Shown here: piece by piece, positions 25,419-34,594 of the stretch
Position numbering within the stretch: the stretch's first letter is position 1
How the letters are laid out: each line of letters starts with the position of its first letter
Assembly (NCBI GenBank): GCA_016931495.1
Contig: JAFGER010000094.1
Location: forward strand, 1 to 40,635
Length of the DNA stretch: 40,635 nucleotides
Reading direction: 5' to 3'
Origin: Chlorobiaceae bacterium
GTDB taxonomy: Bacteria > Bacteroidota > Chlorobiia > Chlorobiales > Chlorobiaceae
Notes under the pieces: model-generated
What the model was told of the DNA's origin: nothing
Databases searched by the model: none
What the model saw: the letters and a program-made list of their open reading frames with translations, nothing else
Program-made: the position numbers and the translations under genes

Positions 25419-25780
25419 CGCTCGTTCCGGTTGTCAGGCCAGGCGGAAAACGAGGCTGCCGCCAGGCTGGCGCTGGAGAAGATGGAGAAGAGCTTCGATG
25501 CCTGGGTCAGTTCAAACACCATGGAAACCTTCGGCGTCAGAGCTGCAAGCCGGAGGTCGCCCTCCTTTTCGATGGTCTTGCGCAGGCTTCCGACCATAAA
25601 GCCGAGGCCGCTGCTGTCGATGAACTCCAGGCCGGCGCAGTCGAAGACCAGATATGGAGACTGTTCGAGCCACTCCGGGAAAAGCTTCTGAAGCGGCTTG
25701 ACCGAGCGCGCATCGAGCCGTCCCTGTAGTTCGGATGTTCCTATGAGGCGGCCGTCAATGTTTTCGAGACTGAATTTCAT
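25415..25780 (-). CDS. STAS-domain anti-sigma-factor antagonist (second copy)
   Basis: A 121-residue STAS protein: LIGTSELQGRLDARSV, then YLVFDCAGLEFIDSSGLGFMVGSLRKT with the phosphorylatable serine in DSSGLG, then VFELTQASKLFSIF. It is similar in layout to the STAS protein at 23671-24021 but clearly diverged, so two antagonists could respond to one kinase or serve different targets. It overlaps the fusion gene by 4 bases and lies 12 bases after the initiating PGT gene. Confidence 0.93.
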   Translation of the reverse strand: MKFSLENIDGRLIGTSELQGRLDARSVKPLQKLFPEWLEQSPYLVFDCAGLEFIDSSGLGFMVGSLRKTIEKEGDLRLAALTPKVSMVFELTQASKLFSIFSSASLAAASFSAWPDNRNER

Positions 25781-25792
25781 GATTGGTCCGGT

Positions 25793-26512
25793 TTAGTAAG
25801 CTCCCCGGCCGCTGAGCACGGCGGGGACGGTTCTCAGAAGAAGGCGCAGGTCGTTGAACACGCCGGCGCTCTGGATGTACTGCAAGTCGAGCCTGACCTG
25901 GTCGGTAAACGGAATGTCGCTCCGGCCGCTGACCTGCCAGAGGCCGGTGATGCCCGGAATGGCGTGCAGCCGCTTGCGCTGTTCGAGCGTGTACTGGGCA
26001 ACCTCTTTCGGCACGGGCGGCCTCGGCCCGACCAGGCTCATATCGCCCTTGAGCACGTTGATGAGCTGGGGCAGCTCGTCGATGCTGAACTTGCGGATGA
26101 TCCTGCCGGTACGGGTGATTCTCGGATCGTTCTTCATCTTGAAGATCACGCCGTCTTTCGACTCGTTCTGCGCGGCCAGTTCATCCTTGATCTGGTCGGC
26201 ATTGACGACCATCGACCGGAACTTGTAGAACCTGAAGTGCTTGCCGTTGCGGCCAACCCTGATCTGCACAAAGAAAATCGGGCCGGGATTTTCAATCACG
26301 ATAGACAGGGCGGTGATGATGAAGACCGGCAGGAGCGCCAGAAGGGCCATGGTCGAGACGACCAGGTCGAGCAGGCGCTTCATCAGGTACGAGAACCGGA
26401 TGGTGGCTTCCCATGCGGCGACCTTCACTTTGCCCCGCAGGCGGAGGGATGGTCTGATGGTGCCGCTGATTTTCCTGATCAGTTCCCGTCTGACAGTCGG
26501 GTCGAGTTCCAT
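25793..26512 (-). CDS. Initiating sugar-phosphate transferase (monotopic PGT, WcaJ/WbaP C-terminal type)
   Basis: A 239-residue membrane enzyme that transfers a sugar-1-phosphate from a UDP-sugar to undecaprenyl phosphate and so starts each EPS repeat unit. A re-entrant helix (about 44-72) is followed by NPGPIFFVQIRVGRNGKHFRFYKFRSM and the catalytic D145-E146 pair in SIDELPQLINVLKGDMSLVG, then GPRPP and HAIPGITGLWQVSGRSDI. It is the minimal PGT form without the N-terminal CoA-binding-like domain. It overlaps the upstream WecG-type fusion gene by 34 bases. It is the only PGT here with an intact active site. Confidence 0.95.
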   Translation of the reverse strand: MELDPTVRRELIRKISGTIRPSLRLRGKVKVAAWEATIRFSYLMKRLLDLVVSTMALLALLPVFIITALSIVIENPGPIFFVQIRVGRNGKHFRFYKFRSMVVNADQIKDELAAQNESKDGVIFKMKNDPRITRTGRIIRKFSIDELPQLINVLKGDMSLVGPRPPVPKEVAQYTLEQRKRLHAIPGITGLWQVSGRSDIPFTDQVRLDLQYIQSAGVFNDLRLLLRTVPAVLSGRGAY

Positions 26513-27870
26513 GGCTTCAGGTTGTTGAGGCTCCGGTTAAAAAGCTTCCATTTCAGGACGCGGTACAGAAACAGGGGATTGCCGATAACATACCGTTTCC
26601 ACATTCTTCCAGGCTCCTGCAGAATTCTGTAGAGCCATTCGAGGCCGATTTCGCGCATCCAGCGTGGGGCGCGCCTGATGTTGCCCGAAAAAAAGTCGAA
26701 CAGGCCGCCGACGCCCATCAGGATGCCCGGTTGCAGTTCGCCGCGGTGACTCGCGATCCACTGCTCCTGTATCGGCGCGCCGAACGCCACCAGAAGGATC
26801 GAGGCGCCCGAGCGGTTGATGGTTTCGATGACCTCCCGGCTCTCTTTTTCGCGGTCGAAATAGCCGTGCATGACGCCTGCGATGCTGGCCCCGTAGTTCT
26901 GCCGGATGGTTTCGGCTGCTTGAGCGGCCACGCCCGGTTTGCCGCCGAGCAGGAAGATCGAGCGGTTTTCGGCGGCAGCCATCGAGCACAGAAAGGGGAG
27001 CATGTCGGTGCCGTTGATGTTTTCACGCAGCGGTGTGCCGAGCATTTTTCCGGCGATGACCAGCCCGATGCCGTCGGGAAAGATATGGTCGGCCGAGCCG
27101 AGCGCCGAGCGGTAGGCGCTGTCGGTCACCATTTTGTTCATGCAGTCGGGATTGACGAAGAAGATCGACGACTGCGTCTGCCGCACGAGATGACGCCGCA
27201 TCAGTTCGATTGCCTCGCTCATGGTGATGTTGTCGATCTCCAGATCGAGCAGCTCGAACAGAGGGCCGGGCGCCGCCTCAACGTTTTCGGAAAAAAGCAT
27301 TGCCGGAAGGGCGCGCAACAACAGCAGGAGATCGTAAGCGGGACGCTTGCTGTAAAGGTATTCCCGGTCGGTGGCCTGCTGGCCTTCATGCGCGATTCTG
27401 CTGCCTTTGCGGATCTCCCACAGGGAGACGATGCCCGGCTTGACCATGCTGATGCCGGCCTGTGCCACATCGGGGCTGGCGGGTTGCCACTCGCGGATCG
27501 ACGTGCCCGCAAGGGCGAGCCTGCCGGTAAACAGCTCCAGAAAGAGCGGCAGCCTGGCCAGCCGTCCGCTCATGCCCGAGAAGTGCAGCACGGTGACCGG
27601 GTTGCCCTTGTAGCCCGTGATCCTCTTTTTGTCGAACACCGGTTTTCCGGCCGGAAGCCTGACGGCAAGCCTGCCCAGGAGCAGCGGAAGCAGCAGGAGC
27701 AGCGTGACGCAGAGCGCCACCGTTATTTCAAGCAGCCGAACGAGGCCTTCCGTGAGCGCCGTGCCGATGACGAGGGCGGCTCGCTTCCACAGGCGGCGTC
27801 GCCTTTTGCCGCGTCCGGCAAGGCGTTTTTCCAGCGCCTTGAGCTGTTCCGCTGACGGTTCCGTCGCCAT
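26479..27870 (-). CDS. WecG/TagA-family glycosyltransferase fused to a decayed PGT module
   Basis: A 463-residue protein. The C-terminal part (about 205-430) is a GT26 enzyme (LEIDNITMSEAIEL, PDGIGLVIAGKMLG, LLGGKPGVA, VAFGAPIQEQW, GVGGLFDFFSGNIRRAPRW), which adds the second sugar of a repeat unit. The N-terminal part keeps the outline of a monotopic PGT: a helix LLEITVALCVTLLLLLPLLL, KPVFDKKRITGYKGNPVTV, RLARLPLFLELFTGRLALAG and a RPGIT-like VKPGIVSLW. The catalytic Asp-Glu pair is replaced by Ala-Arg, so that part is catalytically dead and probably serves as membrane anchor or dimer partner. The ATG at 27870 was chosen; one at 27903 overlapping the phosphatase gene is an alternative. Confidence 0.85.
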   Translation of the reverse strand: MATEPSAEQLKALEKRLAGRGKRRRRLWKRAALVIGTALTEGLVRLLEITVALCVTLLLLLPLLLGRLAVRLPAGKPVFDKKRITGYKGNPVTVLHFSGMSGRLARLPLFLELFTGRLALAGTSIREWQPASPDVAQAGISMVKPGIVSLWEIRKGSRIAHEGQQATDREYLYSKRPAYDLLLLLRALPAMLFSENVEAAPGPLFELLDLEIDNITMSEAIELMRRHLVRQTQSSIFFVNPDCMNKMVTDSAYRSALGSADHIFPDGIGLVIAGKMLGTPLRENINGTDMLPFLCSMAAAENRSIFLLGGKPGVAAQAAETIRQNYGASIAGVMHGYFDREKESREVIETINRSGASILLVAFGAPIQEQWIASHRGELQPGILMGVGGLFDFFSGNIRRAPRWMREIGLEWLYRILQEPGRMWKRYVIGNPLFLYRVLKWKLFNRSLNNLKPWNSTRLSDGN

Positions 27871-27886
27871 GAGGTTGCAGCGGTTT

Positions 27887-29545
27887 TCAGCAGCCGGCGC
27901 CATCTCCGGTGCTTTTGCCGAGGAAGCGGATGACGATGCAGGTCACATCGTCATCGAAGTTGTCGCAACGGCAGAATTCCCAGAGCGTCTGCCGGATGGT
28001 TTCGATGATCTGTTCGGTCGGCAGTGACGCATGCGCTTCCAGAAGCGCCATGAAGCGTTCGGCGCCAAAGAGCTCGCCGTCGGGTGAACGGGTTTCGACA
28101 ATGCCGTCCGAGTAGAGCACCAGCAGGTCGCCGGCGTCGAGCGTGAACTCCGATTCATGGTACTCGTCCTTTTCGCTCATGCCCATCGGCAGGTTTTTGC
28201 CCTTGAGTTGCAGGCAGCGCCCGGAGCTTGCGGGCAGATGGATGATGGGGGTGTGGCCGCAGTCAACGAACCGGCAGCGACGCTGTCGCAGGTCGATGCG
28301 CAGAAACAGCATGGTGGCGAAAAGGTTCAGCTCGATCAGTTCGTGAATGCAGCGCTGGCGCATCAGCTCGACGATCCCCTCAAGCGGCGGAAGGGTATCG
28401 GCGTTCGAGCGCTGCTCGGCGACGGCCTTGAGGAACAGTGACTTCATGCCTGCGCCGACCAGCGCGGACTGGATGCCGTGGCCCATGACGTCACCGACAA
28501 GCATGTCGGCCTGCCAGGGGGTGTATTCGATCAGTTCGGTGAAATCTCCATCGAGATGGCCCGAAGAGAGCATAAGCTGGCTGATTTCGAGGTTGCAAAG
28601 CGTGCCGGGCGGCTGGCTTTGCAGCAGCTTTTTCTCGATCTGCGACTCGAACTCCTTCTGCATGTTTTCGTAATGCAGGCGGCTTTTCGCCTCTTCGATC
28701 CGTGTGGTGATGTCGCGGGCGATCAGCACGCTGTGCGGCCCGCTCTCCAGGTGCACGCACCCTTTGGAGACCTCGAGCGGCAGCCGCGAACCATCCGTGC
28801 GGACTCCTTCGAGCTGGCCCACAAAACTGCCGCAGTCGTCTTCCTTGCCATCGGCCGCATGGGCGGTCAGGCTTTCAAGCACAATGCCGCCCTGGGGCAT
28901 CGGAAAGATCTCCGAAATGTGCTGTTCGGGGCAGTTTTTTCTCTCGAAGCCGAAGATGGTTTCGGCAGCCGAGTTGCGGTAGCGGATCACCCCCTTGCCG
29001 TCGAGCATGAAGACCGCGTCCTGGGCCGCGTCGTTCATCGAGCGGAACTGCTCTTCGCTCCGCTTCAGATCGGTGGTCAGTTTTTCAAGCGAGAGGTTGG
29101 CGTCGGTCAGTTGCCGGTTTTTGAGGGAAAGCTCTTCAAAAAGCTCCTGACGCTCGATTTTCATGCAGTAGTAGTCGATGGCGTCGTTCAGGATGCCCTT
29201 GAAGGCTTCGGGATCGACCGGCTTGGGAATGAACCGGAACACCTCGCCCTTGTTGATCGATTCGATGATCTGCTCGATGTCCTGGGAGCCGCTGACGATC
29301 ATGCGCACCGTATCGGGGTAGAGGCGCTTGACCTCCTTGATGAGTTCAAGGCCATTCATGCCCGGCATGCGAAGGTCGGAGACAACCACATCCACCGGGG
29401 TTCTGCCGAGCAGGTCGAGCGCTTCATGGGGACTTTCCATGAAGTGTTTCTGGTAGCGCTCCCTTCTCAGAAAACGCTGGAGCGACTGGAGGATGTCCGA
29501 CTCGTCATCGACAAAAAGGATGGAGATGTCTTCGCGGTTTTTCAT
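27887..29545 (-). CDS. Response-regulator PP2C phosphatase (REC-PAS-SpoIIE)
   Basis: A 552-residue soluble protein. REC domain at 1-125 with DDE at 13-15, phospho-acceptor D57 (VVVSDLRMPGMNG) and a KP near 107; coiled-coil linker about 130-165; PAS domain about 165-285; PP2C/SpoIIE-type phosphatase about 330-545 with the metal motifs MLVGDVMGHG, YSDGIVE and DNFDDDVTCI. In partner switching this class removes phosphate from STAS proteins, and the REC domain would let the upstream kinase control it. It overlaps the kinase gene by 4 bases (ATGA). The two STAS genes and the RsbW-like gene of the operon are the obvious partners. Confidence 0.94.
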   Translation of the reverse strand: MKNREDISILFVDDESDILQSLQRFLRRERYQKHFMESPHEALDLLGRTPVDVVVSDLRMPGMNGLELIKEVKRLYPDTVRMIVSGSQDIEQIIESINKGEVFRFIPKPVDPEAFKGILNDAIDYYCMKIERQELFEELSLKNRQLTDANLSLEKLTTDLKRSEEQFRSMNDAAQDAVFMLDGKGVIRYRNSAAETIFGFERKNCPEQHISEIFPMPQGGIVLESLTAHAADGKEDDCGSFVGQLEGVRTDGSRLPLEVSKGCVHLESGPHSVLIARDITTRIEEAKSRLHYENMQKEFESQIEKKLLQSQPPGTLCNLEISQLMLSSGHLDGDFTELIEYTPWQADMLVGDVMGHGIQSALVGAGMKSLFLKAVAEQRSNADTLPPLEGIVELMRQRCIHELIELNLFATMLFLRIDLRQRRCRFVDCGHTPIIHLPASSGRCLQLKGKNLPMGMSEKDEYHESEFTLDAGDLLVLYSDGIVETRSPDGELFGAERFMALLEAHASLPTEQIIETIRQTLWEFCRCDNFDDDVTCIVIRFLGKSTGDGAGC

Positions 29546-31623
29546 GATGGTTGATTCGATGCTTCGGCAATCTTCAGAGGGAGCCGGATGGTGAAAATCG
29601 AGCCTCCCTCCGGCGGGCAGGAGACCGAAAGGTTTCCGCCATGTTTGTTGCTGATGATGTCGTAGGAAATGCTCAGGCCGAGTCCGGTGCCTTTGCCCGG
29701 CTCCTTGGTGGTAAAAAACGGTTCAAATATGCGGTTCCTGATCTCCGCCGGTATGCCCGGGCCGTCATCGGTGATGGTGCACCAGACCGAATCCTCATCG
29801 GCGCCGGTGGCGATGAGGATTTTTCCTTTCTGCTGGCGGTGCTGCGAGGCGATGGCATGGGCGCAGTTGACGATCAGGTTCAGGAAGACCTGGTTGATCT
29901 GTTCCGGGTTGCAGGGCGCCGCCGGAAGGTCGCCCAGGCGGGTTTGCACCTCGGCGTAGTAGCGGTACTCGTTCTGCGCGATGACCAGCGTGTCGCGGAT
30001 GCCCTGATTGAGGTCGAACGGCACCCGCTGGTCGAGGGCGTGCCGGAACGAGAAGTTCCTCATGCTGCTCAGAATGGTGCTGACCCGTTCAAACCCCCGT
30101 TTTGACTCGTCGAACAGGACCGGCAGTTCATCGAGCAGGCTGTCCACATCGAGCTCCTGCTCCAGCGACCTGAGCTTTTCGATGGCCTCTTCCGGTGGCT
30201 TTTCATTGCCGATATTGCTGAAAAGCTCGCGATACCCGGCGATCAGGCGGCTCAGGTCGCTGACATCCTCCCGGAGCGTGGCGAAGTTGATCCTGACGAA
30301 ATTGATGGGGTTGTTGATTTCGTGGGCAAGTCCGGCGGCAAGCTGGCCGATCGAGGCGAGCTTTTCCTGCAAGATCATCTGCTGGTGGGTCACCTCCAGC
30401 TCGCGGGTTCGTTCCTCGACGCGCTCTTCGAGCGTCTGGTTCAGTTCGAGCAGCTTCTGCTCATTTTTCTTCCGGTCGGTGATGTCGAGCACAAGCCCGC
30501 GGATGCCGATCGGGACGTTGCGCCGGATAATCGGCTCGCTGTAGATGAGGATGGGGAACACGGAGCCATCACTCTTTATGGCCGAATACTCGTGATTGGT
30601 GAAGCTGAGCCCCTGCATTCGGGCGTACATGTTCTCGGCCACTCGCTGCCGCTCTTCAGGGGCAAAGAGCCTGAGGGCGTCGAACCCCTCTTCAATATCC
30701 TGCCTGGTGTAGCCGAACAGTTCAAGTCCGGCCTTGTTGGAAAAGATGATGTTGCCTTTCAGGTCGATCTCGAACACCGGCTGAAAAAGCAGGTCGGCCA
30801 GCTCCTGAAAGCTCTGTTCGCTTTCGGCCAGCGCCTGCTGCTCCTGTTTGCGCCGGGTGATGTCCTGCTTGATGCTGAGGAAATGGGATATTTCCGAGTC
30901 CGGCCCCATGATGGGGCAGATGATGCAGTATTCGGTGTAGAGCTCACCGTTTTTTTTCCGGTTGACGATCTCGCCCTGCCAGATGTTGCCCGCGGTGATG
31001 GTCTCCCAGAGCTTGCGGTAAAACGGCTTTGTTTGCGTTTCCGACTTCAGGATGTTCACGTTATGGCCTTTCGCCTCGGCCTCCGAGTATCCCGACAGGG
31101 CGGTGAAGCCGGGATTGGTGTATTCGATGATGCCCTGATCGCTGGTAATGACGATGCCCAGCGGAAGCTGGGTGATGGCTGCCGAAAAGAGCGTCAGCTT
31201 GCGCCGTAACTCGAACTCGGTCAGGGCATTCCTGATCATGATTCCGAGCCGGTTCCCGTTTATCGGCTTGAGCAGGTAAGCGTAGGCGCCGTAATTCATC
31301 GAGAAGACGGCCTGCTCAATATCGGCCGATCCTGAAATGATGATGACCGGGACGGCAAGATTGTGCTCTTTCAGGTAGGTGAGCACTTTCAGGCCGCTGT
31401 TTCCCGGTTCGGAGATATCGAGCAGCATCAGGTCGATCATGCAGGTGCTGAACAGCTCGATACAGGCCTCATCGCTTTCGGCCGTCAGGGAGATGTAGCC
31501 TAGTTGTTCAACGGTGGTGACCGTGATCTGCTGAGAGACAGGGTCGTTATCGACGACAAGGATTGTCGTGAAACGCTCAGGATGGTACGGCGCGTTTTCC
31601 ATACTTTCCTGGCTGGCAGTCAT
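29542..31623 (-). CDS. Soluble hybrid histidine kinase (REC-PAS-PAS-HisKA-HATPase)
   Basis: About 693 residues without membrane segments. Order: REC (about 19-140, phospho-acceptor D69 in [10 protein letters not shown]), two PAS domains (about 150-270 and 285-400), a coiled coil, the dimerisation helix with the phospho-His in [15 protein letters not shown], and the ATPase with N box [26 protein letters not shown] and GTGLGLSIS. It likely phosphorylates the REC domain of the PP2C protein encoded next, with which it overlaps (ATGA). The ATG at 31623 was chosen; an ATG at 31602 with AGGAAAG nearby is an equally good alternative. First gene of the EPS operon. The PAS ligands (redox, light or oxygen) cannot be read. 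Confidence 0.93.
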   Translation of the reverse strand: MTASQESMENAPYHPERFTTILVVDNDPVSQQITVTTVEQLGYISLTAESDEACIELFSTCMIDLMLLDISEPGNSGLKVLTYLKEHNLAVPVIIISGSADIEQAVFSMNYGAYAYLLKPINGNRLGIMIRNALTEFELRRKLTLFSAAITQLPLGIVITSDQGIIEYTNPGFTALSGYSEAEAKGHNVNILKSETQTKPFYRKLWETITAGNIWQGEIVNRKKNGELYTEYCIICPIMGPDSEISHFLSIKQDITRRKQEQQALAESEQSFQELADLLFQPVFEIDLKGNIIFSNKAGLELFGYTRQDIEEGFDALRLFAPEERQRVAENMYARMQGLSFTNHEYSAIKSDGSVFPILIYSEPIIRRNVPIGIRGLVLDITDRKKNEQKLLELNQTLEERVEERTRELEVTHQQMILQEKLASIGQLAAGLAHEINNPINFVRINFATLREDVSDLSRLIAGYRELFSNIGNEKPPEEAIEKLRSLEQELDVDSLLDELPVLFDESKRGFERVSTILSSMRNFSFRHALDQRVPFDLNQGIRDTLVIAQNEYRYYAEVQTRLGDLPAAPCNPEQINQVFLNLIVNCAHAIASQHRQQKGKILIATGADEDSVWCTITDDGPGIPAEIRNRIFEPFFTTKEPGKGTGLGLSISYDIISNKHGGNLSVSCPPEGGSIFTIRLPLKIAEASNQPS

Positions 31624-32474
31624 GACAATCTGGTCTTGGGGGAACACTGGTGAAGGGTGCTTGAGCGTGCCTGATGGCGGTTTGTTAGTGCAAGCCGTGA
31701 TGGCGTAATTATGCAAAAAAGGAAGAGCCTTGGGCAGAGAAGTCTTCGGGTTCGCCTGGCCAGCTTTTCAGGCGGCCGGGCTGATGGATTTCCTGCTAAA
31801 GGGATGCCCTTGTGTTTCAGGGCGCTAAGGCCTGATCGCCTGCTGATGTTACGGGCCAAGCCAACGATGGCGGGGTGAAAGAGGCAGATTGTGCAAAAAA
31901 GCTTCGCTGCCTTCAAACCCAGCGGTTTGAGCTCAGAGGAGTCTTCACCTGCTGTTGAACTCTTCCACGTTTCGTCTCTTCATGGCATTATCAGTGCGCT
32001 GTCCGGTTTGAACGCAAAAGAGCAAAGAAGGTATGCCAGACCGGGCGCAATGCCATTACCATGAGTACCCGGGCTTATTTTGGTATATCGTCAAATATTA
32101 CTTTAAAATATAATCGAATCCAAAAGGAATTTTGTGATGCGGCCTCCTCTTTCTTGTTTTATAAAATGGTTTTATGGCGGTCACAAATGAACAGAATTAT
32201 ATAAAATTCCTATTCAGTTAGTTTGGTGAGAGTGCCTTTGTATATATGCTGGTGACGGGGTGCAGAAGGGTTATGGTGTGACATGGTTGCGCTCTGCTTC
32301 TCTGTTTCTGAAGGCAAGTTTCGAGGCCTTATGGATTTTTTCTAAATTCAGGCCGCATGGTGAAGGTTGCCGGGAGGTTTCAGCCCTTCCGGTTCTTGTG
32401 ATGGTCTCAGAGGCCGTTCACGCCCGCCCTTGCGAACGATGCCGTTTTACTGATCGTGTTAAACCCGTGTGCTC
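31624..32474. other. Divergent 850-base leader region, EPS operon / NhaD gene
   Basis: The longest gene-free stretch in the core. It has an AT-rich patch at about 32080-32220 and a 7-bp-arm palindrome TCAAACC-CAGC-GGTTTGA at 31913-31930. The first 250 bases hold short open frames without support. A leader of this size before a 25-kb operon could carry several regulator sites or an RNA element; nothing specific was recognised. Confidence 0.45.
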
Positions 32475-33938
32475 ATGCTGTCTCTAAAAAACTTGCGCAG
32501 TCCGTTTCTCCTTTTTTTCCTTGCTCTTGCAGCCTCGTTTTTTGCATGCGGCGAGTTGTATGCCGCCGCGCCCTCAGCGGTTGCGCATACGGCGGATGCG
32601 CATGATGAACTCCCTCCGCTCTGGCTTGTTGCGCCTTTCGTGATACTGCTGCTGATGATCGCCACCGGTCCGCTGTTCTACCACCGGTTCTGGGAGCGGC
32701 ACTATCCCAAGGTGGCCATTGCTCTGGCTCTTGCCGTCGCCGTCTGGTACGGGCTGTTCATCGGCCACGGAACCCACGCGCTCAGCCATGCCTTGCAGGA
32801 GTACATCTCCTTCATCGCGCTTGTCGGCTCCCTGTTCGTCGTTTCGGGTGGCATTCTCATCAGCATCGACCGGCCGGGCTCCCCGGTGACCAACCTGATG
32901 ATTCTGACCTTTGGCGAAATCATCTCCAATTTCATCGGCACCACGGGCGCTTCCATGCTGCTGATTCGCCCCTATCTGCGCATCAACGAAGGGCGGCTCA
33001 AGCCGTTTCACATTGTCTTTTTCATCTTCATCGTCAGCAATATCGGCGGCGCGCTCACGCCCATCGGCGATCCGCCGCTGTTTCTCGGTTTTCTGAAAGG
33101 GGTTCCCTTTTTCTGGGTGATTTCCAAGGTGTTCCTGCCCTGGCTGGTTACCATCGCCGGGCTGCTGACGCTCTTTTTCATTCTCGATTCGAGGGTGAAG
33201 GAGAGCGCGACGAAGATCGAGCGCCCGTCGGGCGGCATCAGCGTGACCGGCAGGCGGAACTTCGGTTTCCTGGCGATCATCATCCTTTCAGTCTTTCTCG
33301 ATCCGGCTGTTATCCCCGGCTTTCCGAGTCTTCAGCAGCTCTACGGCGTGCCGTTCGGGATTCGCGAACTGATCATGCTTGGGGTGTCGATCGCGGCATA
33401 CAAGGGCGCAAACCAGAAAGCGCTGGCGGGCAACGAGTTCAACTTCGAGCCGATCAAGGAGGTCGCCTTTCTGTTCATCGGCATCTTCATGACCATGATT
33501 CCCGCGCTCGAGCTGATCGAGAGCTATGCGGCCACCCATGCCGAAGAGCTTTCGCTGACGAGGATTTACTGGATGACCGGCCTTCTGTCGGGCGTGCTCG
33601 ACAATGCGCCGACCTACCTGAACTTTCTGGCCGGTGCGATGGGCAAGTTCGGCCTCGATATCGGCTCGGTGAGCGATGTGAAACTTTTTGCGGCCGGAGC
33701 CGATTCGCCGATAGATGGGGATATGGCCTCCGATCTCTACCTGATGGCGATCTCCGTCGCATCGGTCTTTTTCGGGGCGATGACCTACCTGGGCAATGCC
33801 CCGAACTTCATGATCAAGAATATCGCCGCGCAGACGGAGGCCGAGGTTCCCAATTTCATCGAGTATGTTTACAAATATTCGATTCCGGTTCTGCTGCCGC
33901 TCTTTATCCTTGTGTGGCTGCTTTTCTTCAATCACTGA
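32475..33938 (+). CDS. nhaD: NhaD-type Na+/H+ antiporter
   Basis: A 487-residue ion transporter. An N-terminal signal-like segment ends near FACGELYAAA, followed by about 11-12 membrane helices. NhaD/ion-transporter landmarks are GEIISNFIGTTGAS, GGALTPIGDPPLFLG and the helical-break motif GVLDNAPTYLNFLAG. It should expel Na+ in exchange for H+ at the inner membrane, fitting salt tolerance. The ATG at 32475 follows a possible GTG at 32469; no clear ribosome site decides. The unknown gene 26 bases downstream is likely co-transcribed. The family is clear; the gene symbol is assigned by family only. Confidence 0.88.
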   Translation: MLSLKNLRSPFLLFFLALAASFFACGELYAAAPSAVAHTADAHDELPPLWLVAPFVILLLMIATGPLFYHRFWERHYPKVAIALALAVAVWYGLFIGHGTHALSHALQEYISFIALVGSLFVVSGGILISIDRPGSPVTNLMILTFGEIISNFIGTTGASMLLIRPYLRINEGRLKPFHIVFFIFIVSNIGGALTPIGDPPLFLGFLKGVPFFWVISKVFLPWLVTIAGLLTLFFILDSRVKESATKIERPSGGISVTGRRNFGFLAIIILSVFLDPAVIPGFPSLQQLYGVPFGIRELIMLGVSIAAYKGANQKALAGNEFNFEPIKEVAFLFIGIFMTMIPALELIESYAATHAEELSLTRIYWMTGLLSGVLDNAPTYLNFLAGAMGKFGLDIGSVSDVKLFAAGADSPIDGDMASDLYLMAISVASVFFGAMTYLGNAPNFMIKNIAAQTEAEVPNFIEYVYKYSIPVLLPLFILVWLLFFNH

Positions 33939-33964
33939 GCTGATTTCATTCAATCGAACGAGCC

Positions 33965-34351
33965 ATGAAAAGTTTCAACGCTGCCGCAAGAAATGGAGAA
34001 ACGGGTTTTGCCATCGGTAACTCGGTGTTTGTGCCGTTTCATTGCGACATCATCAGCATCTGGATCGGCAAGGAGATGTCGCTCCTCTCGGCGCCTGACC
34101 TGATTACCGATCTTGCCGACACCGAGACCATCGGCATCAGGGAGGGGGCGTCGTTCACCAATCTGGTGTTCAGGAAGTGGGGGGATCTGTCCAAAGAGCT
34201 GGGCAATCACAAAGGACATATCATCCTGCATGCCGTCGAAAAGGGGGAGGATATTTTCAAAAGTGAAAATCGCCACTACATCAGGATGGGCTTTCACGAT
34301 CACGACAGGGAGCTTTTTATCAAGATCGTCAACGATCCGTTCGATTTGTGA
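33965..34351 (+). CDS. Hypothetical protein, 128 residues
   Basis: Not recognised. A soluble, mixed alpha/beta protein with no signal peptide, membrane segment or cysteine cluster (one Cys, HCDIIS); it contains FRKWGDLSKELGNHKGHIILHAVEKGEDI and a histidine-rich segment RHYIRMGFHDHDRELF. It starts 26 bases after the antiporter and is probably its operon partner, which may point to regulation or assembly. Codon use and GC match the surrounding genes, so it looks like a real gene. Confidence 0.7.
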   Translation: MKSFNAAARNGETGFAIGNSVFVPFHCDIISIWIGKEMSLLSAPDLITDLADTETIGIREGASFTNLVFRKWGDLSKELGNHKGHIILHAVEKGEDIFKSENRHYIRMGFHDHDRELFIKIVNDPFDL

Positions 34352-34444
34352 GGGGCCGCGAACGCTGCTCATTGCCCGTTCTTTCCTGCCTGACCGTCGT
34401 TCCGCCGGAAAGAATTGCCGATTCGGGGCAATCCTGAAAAGTGT

Positions 34445-34497
34445 CGTGCGCGCTCCAGGCTTACGGCGGATGGATGGCGGAACCTGGAGCGTGCACG
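34445..34497 (+). repeat. Long inverted repeat (15-bp arms) before the DUF389 gene
   Basis: Arms CGTGCGCGCTCCAGG and CCTGGAGCGTGCACG pair over 15 positions with one G-T wobble, around a 23-base loop, with no following T run. It lies about 100 bases before the DUF389 start, in the 243-base gap after the hypothetical gene. It could be an RNA switch-like hairpin, a protein-binding palindrome or a remnant of an insertion; the sequence does not decide. Confidence 0.6.
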
Positions 34498-34594
34498 GAG
34501 TTCGCGAGGAGTTGAAGCACCACCAAACCAGGCAATCGAAGCGCGAAACAGGTTTTTCGAGGAGCCCTTCGATTGACTTATCACTGTTCCGGCC

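Noticed and set aside
31703-31720. A sigma-54-like promoter (TGGC...TGCA) on the plus strand
   Set aside because: The GG-to-GC spacing is one base too short and no gene follows it on that strand.
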